A stretch of 64,000 bases of DNA, from the NCBI RefSeq assembly GCF_900101345.1, contig NZ_FMUX01000023.1, forward strand, positions 42,369 to 106,368, written 5' to 3'. Every line of letters starts with the position of its first letter. Positions within the stretch are counted from its first letter, which is position 1. This document shows, one piece after another, positions 33,631 to 42,624 of the stretch. The notes below the pieces were generated by a model. The model was not told where the DNA came from. It worked only from the letters and a program-made list of their open reading frames with translations, and did no database searches. A program made the position numbers and the translations under genes. Origin of the DNA: Desulfoluna spongiiphila (GTDB lineage Bacteria > Desulfobacterota > Desulfobacteria > Desulfobacterales > Desulfolunaceae).

Positions 33631-36579
33631 CTAAAGAGTTTGTTTCCAATAAAAATAATCAACCCGATCATCTTTGGCAGCGTCCCAGCTCATGGGCCCC
33701 ACCTGGATCTTCGTTCCGTTGAATATGGGTTTGGCGATGGGGAGGTTCCCCGGAAGCACAGTGGACCGACTCTTCGTGGACCCGCCCCAATCGGTTACGG
33801 CCTTGCCGTCAAAGGCGCTAACGGCGTAAAGGCGTCCGACCCCGCGGGCCCCGGCCCCAGCGCACGGATCCGCGTCTGAATCAGAGCTGCTTTCCGAGGT
33901 CGGAGTATAGGTCGTGAAGTACACCACCCCCGAATTGACAAGGGCCCTGGAAACCACTTTTTCGTTGGTATTGGGAAGGTTGAAATACCACCCTTTTTTG
34001 GTCTTCAAGACATCTGCGTACGAAGCGGACTCATCGGTCACATTGACCAGGTCGCTGTCCGTCAAGTCGCTGTCCCACAGGGTATTTCGGACCGCATAGA
34101 ATCGGTTGGATTCGGTCCCCAGGGGGTTGGCCCGATTCCCGGTGCCGAAATAGAGGGTCTCCACCCCAGACACCTCAGCCGGTACCGGGGCGTAGAAAAG
34201 TTTTCCGGAATTACACGAAAACAGGCGGTTCCGATACGCCCAGGCACCGTCCGGGTCCTTGGCTTCCACCACGCGGCTCCCATCCCTTACGGTATCCAGC
34301 ACATCGTCGGCCACCACGAACACCTGCCCTGCCATATCCCCGGCATAGACGCGGGTGGTGATGCCGTCGGCATCCGTGTCCACGGTATACAGATCCACGA
34401 TACTGTGTGTCATCTTGCTGAAGTTACCGTGGTTGACCTTGAGCCCGGTAAAGCTGCCGTCGGACGCTTTCACGGCAAACAGAGCCCGGCCCATTTCCGG
34501 GACGGTGCCGACTCCGGAACTCGCCTCCTGTTTGATCTGATTGTAGCCCCCGGGCAGAACAAACACCTTGGTATCTGTGGTGGAACTCAGCTTGATACGG
34601 CAATAGGCCGGTCGCCCCCAGGTCTGACCCAGGGCCTCGCCTCCTGCCGTTGTCACCTCGTATTTCCATCTGGGCTCAACAGACGATGAGATGTCCAGGG
34701 CGTAATACCTGTACCCGCCCCTACGTTCCCCCACCAGAAGGGTATCCGGTGAGAACAGGGTGGTACCGCTCATAAGGTTGCCGTAGGAGACGGAAGGAGA
34801 CCCGTCCACGTAGTAATCGTAATTGTTGTCCGAAAGCCGGTCCAGCCGATCCAGCTGCCCCGGAGGGACAAAAGCCCAAAGTTCTTCACCCGTGGCATCG
34901 TCGATGGCCCGGAACAACCCGTCGTTGGAACCAAAATAGATCACTGACGAGTTGGTGGAGTAGTGCACCACCACCGGTTCAGAATGAATAACGGAGCCGA
35001 TAGGCCACCCTCCAACCCCCTCTTTCACCGCGGCAATGGAGTCGGTGGTCACCCCAAGCCCCAGCAAATCGGCATTGGATGCGTCAAACCGATTGACCGT
35101 GCCCGTCAGATTCTTCTCACTGCCCCCCGTATAGGTATAATAATTACGTGTGGTCTGTTCCAGAATTCTTTCACCTGCCCCTCCTTTCAATACATCGGCA
35201 CCGTCGCTGGTCGCTTCTGTCCAGAGGGATTTGCTGTTCTCCTTCATGGTGCCGTCGGTATTGACGGCGTTGTTGCCAAGGGCATCCAGTACATCACCCG
35301 ACTCGGAGAGTGTGTACTTCTTCAGGTTGCCCTTCCAGTCTCCCGCCTGGACGGGCTTGAAAAAGGCAAGATAAATGGAATCAGCCTCGGCCGTTCGATA
35401 CTCTCGGTTGACGGGAACCACCGGGGCCACGAAGGTGGACGATTCCTCGGCGATGGTGCTCATGATCTGCTGAAAAGCTTCTTTCAAATCCGAAGCCCTG
35501 GAGGCCGTATGGTAGGTTCCTCCTCCGTCGATGGCCGCCCGGTTGAGCAGGTCGTGATCCAGGGTAAACCCGATGGTGTGGGTGATGATGTTCTGCTTGG
35601 CAAAAGAGGTTCCCGTCCCCATAGAACTCACCAGGTCCTCGTTGTAAAGGAACATGGCCACATCATCCAGGAAATCGGTAGTGCCGTTAGACGAATCGTC
35701 TGATGGATAGCGGTGGACACTTCCGTCGGCGTTGAGATCCCGGTCGTCGTTGTCGTAGTCCCCGATGGTCTTGCCCATGTATTTGTTGTTTCCGTAGAGG
35801 AGGCTGGATTCGTCGCAGGTGGCCTCTCCATCGGTAAAAAGGATCACGTAGTTCTTCTGACAGGAGTACTCGATGGGGCTGACGTAATTTGAACTCGTGT
35901 GACTAAAGTAGCCTGTCTTTCCTGCGAAATAGAGCCCGGCCTCGGCAAGGGCTTCGGCAAGGGGGGTGCCGCCATTGGCAGTGAGCTCGTCAACTTTGGA
36001 GGAGATGATAGAGTTTGCCGTACCGCAGGGAGAGATAAGGCGTCCGCCGTTGCAGCTGTTCAGCTTCATCAGACCGAATCGGACCCCCGTCGTCTCGGCG
36101 AGGAGTTCCCTGACCACATCCTGGGCGATCTCCAATCGGGTTCTGTCCGATGCCACAGGACGACTCAGAAAATTCCTGTAGTTACCGATGCGCATCCATG
36201 TTCTCCACGTTCGCCGGCCCGAGCGCATGGTCACCTCTGCGTACCCGACGCTCAACAGGGTTGCCTCGATGGCGTCGTTACCGATGTCGTCCACATCATT
36301 GCTGTACAACTTCCAGCGAGAACCGGACTTGTAATACACGGCCCTGGTCGGGTGCGAACCCGAGTAGACCGTGTCCGGGTCATACGTATCGCTGACGCCG
36401 TCGGAGGGGGCACTGCCTTCGACGGTTTCAGACATACTTCCCGACGTGTCAAAAATGATCAGCACGTTGGGCTCAATGGTCACGGACTGGGTGCCATAGA
36501 TGGCGACATCATCGGCCAGGGCGGTCAGGGGGCAGGTAAGAGCCAGCCAACACAACACAAGAGCATGCCTGAATTTCAT
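33631..36579 (-). CDS. pilY1: PilY1-type pilus tip protein (cluster 2)
   Basis: 982 residues, shorter than the cluster 1 protein because it lacks the MopE-like insert. Signal peptide (1-22), VWA domain with MIDAS motif DTSGSMS, and a C-terminal beta-propeller with a DTDADG-type calcium loop near VYAGDMAGQVFV. The start at 36579 has a GGAGGAAACA site. Its last codons are eight bases from the small secreted protein gene. As in cluster 1 it follows pilX directly. Confidence 0.87.
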   Translation of the reverse strand: MKFRHALVLCWLALTCPLTALADDVAIYGTQSVTIEPNVLIIFDTSGSMSETVEGSAPSDGVSDTYDPDTVYSGSHPTRAVYYKSGSRWKLYSNDVDDIGNDAIEATLLSVGYAEVTMRSGRRTWRTWMRIGNYRNFLSRPVASDRTRLEIAQDVVRELLAETTGVRFGLMKLNSCNGGRLISPCGTANSIISSKVDELTANGGTPLAEALAEAGLYFAGKTGYFSHTSSNYVSPIEYSCQKNYVILFTDGEATCDESSLLYGNNKYMGKTIGDYDNDDRDLNADGSVHRYPSDDSSNGTTDFLDDVAMFLYNEDLVSSMGTGTSFAKQNIITHTIGFTLDHDLLNRAAIDGGGTYHTASRASDLKEAFQQIMSTIAEESSTFVAPVVPVNREYRTAEADSIYLAFFKPVQAGDWKGNLKKYTLSESGDVLDALGNNAVNTDGTMKENSKSLWTEATSDGADVLKGGAGERILEQTTRNYYTYTGGSEKNLTGTVNRFDASNADLLGLGVTTDSIAAVKEGVGGWPIGSVIHSEPVVVHYSTNSSVIYFGSNDGLFRAIDDATGEELWAFVPPGQLDRLDRLSDNNYDYYVDGSPSVSYGNLMSGTTLFSPDTLLVGERRGGYRYYALDISSSVEPRWKYEVTTAGGEALGQTWGRPAYCRIKLSSTTDTKVFVLPGGYNQIKQEASSGVGTVPEMGRALFAVKASDGSFTGLKVNHGNFSKMTHSIVDLYTVDTDADGITTRVYAGDMAGQVFVVADDVLDTVRDGSRVVEAKDPDGAWAYRNRLFSCNSGKLFYAPVPAEVSGVETLYFGTGNRANPLGTESNRFYAVRNTLWDSDLTDSDLVNVTDESASYADVLKTKKGWYFNLPNTNEKVVSRALVNSGVVYFTTYTPTSESSSDSDADPCAGAGARGVGRLYAVSAFDGKAVTDWGGSTKSRSTVLPGNLPIAKPIFNGTKIQVGPMSWDAAKDDRVDYFYWKQTL

Positions 36580-36595
36580 TGTTTCCTCCGTGGGA

Positions 36596-37240
36596 TCATA
36601 TTCCCTGCAAATGTTCCACTTTAACCAGCTCTTCCTGCATATCCACGCCGCACTGAAGAACCACGCCCGTCAGCGACGCCTTGGGATTGGCGGCACTGTA
36701 GACCGTGGGATCAATGGCGGTGGCGGTGACGGCATACCGTCGCGTACGGTACACGCCCTTTTCAGACCCCTTGGGAGCCGGGCCGATGTGGGCCAGAGAG
36801 GGAATGTCGTCTGCAGACACCGACAACGAGCTTCCCTGCTTGTTGGCCAGAAGCACAATGGCACGCACCTCGATCCAGGCCACGGGAATCCCGGCATCGT
36901 TTGTCACCGGAGAGGCAAACTCGACCCCGGTGTTCCTCGGATCACGGTCCCTCAAAGGGAGATGGGTGGAATCCTTCAGGTAAAGCCGGTTCCCCTCCGA
37001 GTCCGCCTCGTTGGCATAGATCCGGTCAAACATGGCCACGGCGTCAAAGAGACCCGCTTCCGCATTGTAGAAATTGCGTTTGTTCACCCTGTCGTTGCCG
37101 GCGATCTTCAATTCCGTAACAGAGTTGTTCATGGCCGAAATGCAAATTACGGTCACCAGCACAAGAAGCACCAGAACCACAAGCAGGGCACTGCCCTCCT
37201 CTCCCGAGGTGGGAACGCCCCGTTTCCTGTCCAGCGTCAT
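36596..37240 (-). CDS. pilX: PilX-type minor pilin protein (cluster 2)
   Basis: 214 residues. GEEGSALLVVLVLLVLVTVI starts the hydrophobic helix and TELKIAGNDRVNKRNFYNAEA is the same junction as in cluster 1 PilX. AAAGGAGG site 5 nt before the ATG at 37240. Paralogue of the gene at 28508, about 45 residues longer. Confidence 0.85.
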   Translation of the reverse strand: MTLDRKRGVPTSGEEGSALLVVLVLLVLVTVICISAMNNSVTELKIAGNDRVNKRNFYNAEAGLFDAVAMFDRIYANEADSEGNRLYLKDSTHLPLRDRDPRNTGVEFASPVTNDAGIPVAWIEVRAIVLLANKQGSSLSVSADDIPSLAHIGPAPKGSEKGVYRTRRYAVTATAIDPTVYSAANPKASLTGVVLQCGVDMQEELVKVEHLQGI

Positions 37241-37284
37241 GCATCCTCCTTTCCCGCGCAAAGGCCTGTCGATGCCAATCGGTT

Positions 37285-37710
37285 TCAATGCATTGTCCTC
37301 ACCACCACTTGAGATACCCGGTGTGTTTTCCCTTCTTCCGTCCAGAGGACCGAAAGGTTCACGGTCTTGCTCTGCTTATCGGAAGCATCCCTGACGACCC
37401 AGTTAACCGTATACCCGTCGGACGTAGCGGTGTGTATATCCTCCGGCGTATCCGGGTCGTTCTCCGACAGGACGCTGTCAACGGTCTCTTCCGTCCACAC
37501 GGCGCTCATGATCTGTTCTACGCGGTCACTTGCAAAATTCGCGGCTTCCGTCATGGAACGTGCACTCGCATTTGCCTTCATGGCATGAACCTGCATCAGG
37601 GCAAGCCCCAAGAGCCCCACCAGCAGAATCACAGAAGCCACCATCACCTCAATGAGGGTCATGCCCGCCTCGTCGTGTCCAATGGAAGTGCAGCGCACCG
37701 GTTTCGTCAT
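37285..37710 (-). CDS. pilV: PilV-type minor pilin (cluster 2)
   Basis: 141 residues; prepilin motif G-MTLIEVMVASVILLVGL with Met at mature position 1. The ATG overlaps the pilW stop (ATGA), so translation is coupled. The end of the protein (VSQVVVRTMH) is short, as in the cluster 1 paralogue. Confidence 0.85.
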   Translation of the reverse strand: MTKPVRCTSIGHDEAGMTLIEVMVASVILLVGLLGLALMQVHAMKANASARSMTEAANFASDRVEQIMSAVWTEETVDSVLSENDPDTPEDIHTATSDGYTVNWVVRDASDKQSKTVNLSVLWTEEGKTHRVSQVVVRTMH

Positions 37711-38408
37711 TGGTCTATCCCCCGATTTCTGCAGCGCACCGTTCGCCTCAGAAGGCGACGCCGATACCCGTCGTTGTATGGCCCCCACGCACTGGTATAG
37801 CCCCTGTACGTCACACTGTTGGAGAAGCCCGAATCCTCGGTACGGCTGCGCGCCAAAAGCGCCATGCGCACGGCAATGACACGGGTTCGATCCGTTGGAA
37901 CGGAAACGGTGCTTCCGTCGTCAAGCACATAATTGAACTCCAGGGCCTCCATGTTTTCGCCCACAACAACCCGGCTCGTTCCGACCACACGCACCAAATC
38001 CAAATCGCCGTCCCCGTCTTCATCGTTCAAGGTATACGTAATAGTCTCGAGGGTCATGGGCTGTGACGCTTCGTCCGCTTCATCTGTGGTACTGTCTCCA
38101 TCGTCGTCCAGGCCGTTGGCCTCGGCCTCAACCGAGGTGGTGAAGGTCAGCGTGGAGGCCGTTGCAACTGTGATTCCCGCATCGGTCGTCCCTTCGGGGT
38201 CGTAGCCTGCCATGCGGATATCAGCCCCCACCATGACCATAGACGCCCTCAGGTTCTGCTGAATGTCGAGGACCCGTTCCTGGGTCATCTTGGTTTGAAC
38301 CTGAGTGTTGTAAAAAAAATACGCCGCTGCCACGATAATCACGGAAATCGCCATGGCCACAAGTAATTCGAGAAGTGTAAACCCCTTCCGGCAGGTCATC
38401 GCGTTCAT
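37707..38408 (-). CDS. pilW: PilW-type minor pilin (cluster 2)
   Basis: 233 residues; prepilin motif G-FTLLELLVAMAISVIIVAA. The globular part has two acidic stretches (NGLDDDGDSTTDEADE and NDEDGDGDLD) that look like calcium-binding loops and are absent from the cluster 1 paralogue. ATG at 38408 after an AAGG site; an ATG nine bases upstream is possible. Ends with an ATGA overlap to pilV. Confidence 0.85.
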   Translation of the reverse strand: MNAMTCRKGFTLLELLVAMAISVIIVAAAYFFYNTQVQTKMTQERVLDIQQNLRASMVMVGADIRMAGYDPEGTTDAGITVATASTLTFTTSVEAEANGLDDDGDSTTDEADEASQPMTLETITYTLNDEDGDGDLDLVRVVGTSRVVVGENMEALEFNYVLDDGSTVSVPTDRTRVIAVRMALLARSRTEDSGFSNSVTYRGYTSAWGPYNDGYRRRLLRRTVRCRNRGIDQ

Positions 38409-38419
38409 CTTGCACATCC

Positions 38420-38920
38420 TTACATCATGTCAACCCGGCTGCTGCCGGCACTGTTGAGAACCACGCGCACCGCTTTGCCGTAAACGTTCGTCAATCGCAC
38501 TTCACCGTTTCGTCCGGTGGTGAGCCCTCGGCTGTCAAAGTGGGTTTTCAGTTTGTCCTTGGTTCCTGTCCCACCCAGATCAAAGCGAGCACTGCCGATG
38601 GTGACTTGATTCGAGAGGCTCCCGGAGGCGATGATCTTTTCCCCGGTGTCCCGGTCCCGGTCTCCGTCTTCATCCACAAAGGCAGAATAGGTCCCGCCAG
38701 ACCCCGTACCCTCGGAAAAAGCGACAACCACATTGCCCCCTCCCTTGATCGCCTCCAGCCGAGCCAGCTGAAAGGCTGAATGAATGCTCCGGACGGATGC
38801 CGAGAGTCTTTGGGACGCGGTCCATTGCTTGAACTCCGGCGCAGCTATGCCCACAAGGATCGTTATGAGCCCCACGGCCACCATCAATTCCAGAAGGGTA
38901 AACCCCTTATCGTTGTTCAT
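38420..38920 (-). CDS. fimT: FimT/GspH-type minor pilin (cluster 2)
   Basis: 166 residues, first gene of cluster 2. Prepilin motif G-FTLLELMVAVGLITILVGIA and the FimT core RSIHSAFQLARLEAIKGGGNVVVAF. An acidic DEDGDRDRD loop lies in the middle. GAGG site eight bases before the ATG at 38920. It is preceded by the promoter-region motif at 39158. Confidence 0.87.
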   Translation of the reverse strand: MNNDKGFTLLELMVAVGLITILVGIAAPEFKQWTASQRLSASVRSIHSAFQLARLEAIKGGGNVVVAFSEGTGSGGTYSAFVDEDGDRDRDTGEKIIASGSLSNQVTIGSARFDLGGTGTKDKLKTHFDSRGLTTGRNGEVRLTNVYGKAVRVVLNSAGSSRVDMM

Positions 38921-39157
38921 ACGTGTTTCCTCGGCCGAATCGACCCTGAGATTCCGAGCAACCGACGGCCAAAGCTGGAAAGTTTCCAAATTTACTTAGT
39001 GACCGGCCGGACCCAACGGCTTGAAGCAGAGAGGATCATTGACTTTTTTAACTCAACTAACGACTCACGTGCATGGCGATCTGCTGCGCCCGGGTTGATT
39101 TGTTGTTGCCACAAAAACGGGGCACAACCGATTTTGCATTGAATCATATTTCTATAT

Positions 39158-39197
39158 TTCTAAAACTACCCCTATCTCGTAATAAGTCGTTTGACAA
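39158..39197 (-). promoter_or_regulatory. Conserved promoter-region motif of pilin cluster 2
   Basis: Minus-strand block that starts TTGTCAAAC and ends GTTTTAGAA with the same 22-nt spacing as the cluster 1 motif. Internal positions are only partly conserved, and here the first block is not palindromic. Confidence 0.55.
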
Positions 39198-39223
39198 CAC
39201 TTTTTTTTGTGCACCCGGAAACG

Positions 39224-39266
39224 AAAAAAGGCTCCCTGTAAGGAAAACCTTACAGGGAGCCTTTTA
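39224..39266. terminator. Strong intrinsic terminator
   Basis: GGCTCCCTGTAAGG-AAAA-CCTTACAGGGAGCC, a perfect 14-bp stem with A- and T-runs on both sides. It ends the lipoprotein gene at 39292 (minus strand) and separates it from pilin cluster 2. Confidence 0.9.
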
Positions 39267-39291
39267 CTCGCTTGTATTATTACAAAACCAA

Positions 39292-42200
39292 TCAGGGTGA
39301 CGTCACCCAAAACCCCTGAAAAACTTCTACTGACGTCACATCGGGGTTCATCGCCGTAAGGAATAGGAAGCCGCTCAGCACAAAGGGATTTTTGGCTTTA
39401 AGTAAAGGGCGATCGTTAAAATCAAGCACCGGTGAAACAGCGCCCCCATGGGCCTTGTATAGGCATCGGTCCCCGTTCACGGGATGGTCCGACAGAAAAT
39501 ACAGAGCGTCACCCACCGTACGAAGATAAGCTGGAATTCCAGCAACCTGTCCGTTTGCCACAGATGAAAGAGACTTTGCCGTCAGGCTTCCGGCCGCAAT
39601 CTGCCATACACCCCGAGTCCCTTGGGAGTCCGCTGAAAGCCACAGCACCCCACCCTCACCGCACAACGCCTCGGGGTCTGACAGGCCACGACCCTGCGCA
39701 TCTGTGGGAAAAGACACGATGCTGGTGCTGCCTGAGACGGTAAAGCGAAAGAGCCGGCGCACCGTGTCGCCCTCGGGGACGGCTGAGAAATAGATCATAT
39801 CACCCGTGCGATGGAAATCCTTTGGCGTGGTGAGGATGCGGTTAGCGCACTCCAGGGGAGCGTCGGCCTGGTTTGATCCTGCAGGCAGCAGCCGAAGGCT
39901 TGCAGGACCTGATTCGTCTGGGGTCTCTGCTGCAAAAAGAAGGGACCCTCCAACGGGAAAAAAATCTGATGGGTTTTGGACTCCGGTTATTTGAGCTATC
40001 TCACCATCGATGTTCCGCGTCCAGAGGTCACTCCCGCCCCTGAAATAAACACGGTCTCCCCCCGCGGCAAGGGCAAGACCGGGGTCCGGGTCCAGGCCTT
40101 CGACATGGGGCCCAACCACCACAATCTGATTGTTTTCGTCGGTAACGGCCTTGGTACCGGTAATGGAACCGGATGTCTCCCAGAGCTGCCACACATTGTC
40201 GGCGACGGCGAGAAAATAGACCGTGTCATGGCACACGGTAAACAACCTCGGGCAAGAAACCGGTTCCCCGTCACTGGCCTTCAGGAGACCTGTGGCGTCC
40301 AGGGTTCCCCGGGACACCCAGAGGGATCGCCCGTTTTCCTTGTCTTCGGCCGAAAAAAAGAGGCGATCCCCATGGACAAAGAGGCCCTCGGGGTGACTGC
40401 CCTCATACCCCGGGAAGATATCGGCCAGAACCTCCACACCGCCGTTGGTATTGAACGTAAAAAGTTCCCGGCCGTACTCTCCGGAGGTGGCGACCATGAC
40501 GACATAGCCCCCCACCCGCACGGCACGGTCCACGTCTGGATCCACATAGGGGTTTATGTTATCCGTCAGACGGGTCCCTTCATCGGTGCCGTCGCTCTGC
40601 CAGAGCTCAATGCCACGGATTCCGTCATCGGCGCGCAGCCACAGGGTGTCGTCATAGGCTTTCAGGCCATGGGGGTAGCTCCCCTTTTCACCAAGCCGGA
40701 TATCCTTGAGCCTGAAGGTCGTGTTGGCATCCCCCCCGCTGTACCAGAGCTCTGTGCCAGCCTCCCCTCCGTCGGCACTGAACATAACCCCGTCGCGAAA
40801 CGGGACCATCTCATCAATGGCACTGCCCGACGTCCCGGGCAGGATATCCCGAACAAGAACGGTGCCTGCTTCGGTACCGTCGCTCTTCCAGAGTTCAAAC
40901 CCTTCATCCGCGGTTTTTGCAGTAAAATAGAGCACGCCACCGGCCCCTGTCAGGTGTGCGACCTGACTCCCCAGCCCTGGATCCGTCAAGATGTCCTTCA
41001 CGCGCCAGGTACCCTCCGGGGTGCCGTCACATCGCCAGAGCTCCCGGCCGTGTTCCCGGGTAAACGCAGCAAAAAACAGGAGGTCATCGGAGACGGTAAA
41101 CCCACCGGGTGCACTGGAAGATTCTCCCGGAGCAATCTCCATGAACAGGGCAGGACCGGTGTCCCCGTCCACCACCCACAACTCCGACCCTTGCCCTGCA
41201 CGGGTGGCACGGAAAAAAAGGCGCCCACTGTACACCGTCAGACCTTTGGGAGTCCCGGAGGCTTCCCCCATGTTTACATCGAGCAACCCGGCGCTTTCAC
41301 CCTCCACGCGCCAGAGTTCTCGCCCGGCATCGGGGGCGAATGCTGAGACATAGAGCTGACCGTTGTATGCCACACCGATCTCGGGGTGCTGAAGCGCCCC
41401 TTCGCCTCCGTCACGGGCTACCTCCACAGCAGCGTTCACATCGTCCCCCTGTACCCACAGGGTGATGTCTCCGTCCACGGTACCGTTGGCTGAAAAATAG
41501 AGAACCTCGCCCACCGCCGTCAACCCGGCAGGGTCCCGCCCCGGAACCGCCTCGTCACCTTCGTCAGCTTCATCGTCATCACCATCGGGAACAGGCGCTT
41601 CGGGTCCAGCCATGCGAGGAGGCTGATCGGGCCTCATCACCCACAACGCCCTGCCGTTTGTCCCGTCATCGGCCGAAAAATAGAGGCAGTCGCCACACAC
41701 CGTCAACTCCCCCGGGGCGCTGTCCCCGTCCCCGTCATGGATATCGGCAACCTGCTCGGCCGGTGTATCCCCTTGTTTCCGCCACAGCTCTCGTCCGTGC
41801 TCCGGCGAATACGCCGAAAAGTAGACAGCGCCGTCAAATGCCGTAAACTCGTTGGGATAGCTGTGAAGGTCCAGGGCACCCTCAAAAGGAAGCATCCGGG
41901 TGGGGAAGGTGTGGAACGACCAGGTATCGGACTTGGCAACGGTCTCCCCATTCTCGTCAAGTGCCTCCACCGTCCACGTGTAGGTTGTGTTATCAGCCAG
42001 CTGCAAGGGGCGATAGGACCGTGCCCTGGTGGTGAGGGTCATCACGGCCTGGTTTGTCCCTTCAACGTCGGTATACACCGTGACGCCCCACTGGGACTCG
42101 CCCTTCGATTTGCTGGGGCTCCAGGCCAGGGCGAAGTCTTTGTTGAGAAGCGTGGCTCCGTGGGCAGGTGATTCAAGGGCCACCTTGTCCTGGTTCACGA

Positions 42201-42297
42201 CGGATTCCGGAGACGATGAGGATCCGCCGCTGCTGCCGCAAGCCGTCAGCACAAGGGGTATCAGGGTCAATACAATGATGCGTATGGAGGGAGTCAT
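39292..42297 (-). CDS. Large ELWxSDGT-repeat lipoprotein
   Basis: 1001 residues. Lipobox LVLTACGSS (Cys at about 20) and a Ser/Gly linker, a fibronectin-like domain with WxWTVEALDENG strands (about 45-130), then a long chain of repeats of about 45 residues with the pattern GxxLYFSAxDxxxGxELWxSDGTxxGT. Such repeats fold as beta-propellers or solenoids in extracellular proteins. Probably exposed on the outer membrane. GGAG site six bases before the ATG at 42297 (an earlier ATG sits on the site itself). No partner gene; function unknown. Monocistronic between a strong terminator and the divergent tmc operon. Confidence 0.8.
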   Translation of the reverse strand: MTPSIRIIVLTLIPLVLTACGSSGGSSSSPESVVNQDKVALESPAHGATLLNKDFALAWSPSKSKGESQWGVTVYTDVEGTNQAVMTLTTRARSYRPLQLADNTTYTWTVEALDENGETVAKSDTWSFHTFPTRMLPFEGALDLHSYPNEFTAFDGAVYFSAYSPEHGRELWRKQGDTPAEQVADIHDGDGDSAPGELTVCGDCLYFSADDGTNGRALWVMRPDQPPRMAGPEAPVPDGDDDEADEGDEAVPGRDPAGLTAVGEVLYFSANGTVDGDITLWVQGDDVNAAVEVARDGGEGALQHPEIGVAYNGQLYVSAFAPDAGRELWRVEGESAGLLDVNMGEASGTPKGLTVYSGRLFFRATRAGQGSELWVVDGDTGPALFMEIAPGESSSAPGGFTVSDDLLFFAAFTREHGRELWRCDGTPEGTWRVKDILTDPGLGSQVAHLTGAGGVLYFTAKTADEGFELWKSDGTEAGTVLVRDILPGTSGSAIDEMVPFRDGVMFSADGGEAGTELWYSGGDANTTFRLKDIRLGEKGSYPHGLKAYDDTLWLRADDGIRGIELWQSDGTDEGTRLTDNINPYVDPDVDRAVRVGGYVVMVATSGEYGRELFTFNTNGGVEVLADIFPGYEGSHPEGLFVHGDRLFFSAEDKENGRSLWVSRGTLDATGLLKASDGEPVSCPRLFTVCHDTVYFLAVADNVWQLWETSGSITGTKAVTDENNQIVVVGPHVEGLDPDPGLALAAGGDRVYFRGGSDLWTRNIDGEIAQITGVQNPSDFFPVGGSLLFAAETPDESGPASLRLLPAGSNQADAPLECANRILTTPKDFHRTGDMIYFSAVPEGDTVRRLFRFTVSGSTSIVSFPTDAQGRGLSDPEALCGEGGVLWLSADSQGTRGVWQIAAGSLTAKSLSSVANGQVAGIPAYLRTVGDALYFLSDHPVNGDRCLYKAHGGAVSPVLDFNDRPLLKAKNPFVLSGFLFLTAMNPDVTSVEVFQGFWVTSP

Positions 42298-42495
42298 GGT
42301 CATCTCCAGGGGTGCGGGGTCAGTAAAGCCGTCCAGACAAACGCTTCCACCGTATACCGAACAGTAAATCTATTACACAAACAATGTTTACGCACAAGGC
42401 AAAAGGCACACCCGAAAGCCTTTCACCTTGGGTCTCACACGTGAAGTACAAAGAAAAAAGGCCCGCCGTTTTCTACTTTTTTAAAACAACAAGTG

Positions 42496-42523
42496 TTGAA
42501 TTTTTAATCTGAAAATGTATGAT
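42496..42523 (+). promoter_or_regulatory. Sigma-70 promoter of the tmc operon
   Basis: TTGAAT (42496-42501), 16-nt spacer, TATGAT (42518-42523). The transcript would start near 42530, about 95 nt before tmcD. The rest of the gap to 42298 shows nothing recognisable. Confidence 0.5.
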
Positions 42524-42624
42524 AAGCAGAACAACGAGCCCACCGGTGCCACAACGCCATGACTGCGACCAGTGTCTTTATCTGCCTGCGATTCCTGACC
42601 ACCCCTTTGGAAAGGAGCACGTTG

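Noticed and set aside
39976..41346. 456-residue plus-strand frame inside the ELWxSDGT lipoprotein gene
   Set aside because: Antisense to an uninterrupted repeat protein; low-complexity His/Pro/Gly content and no start signals.
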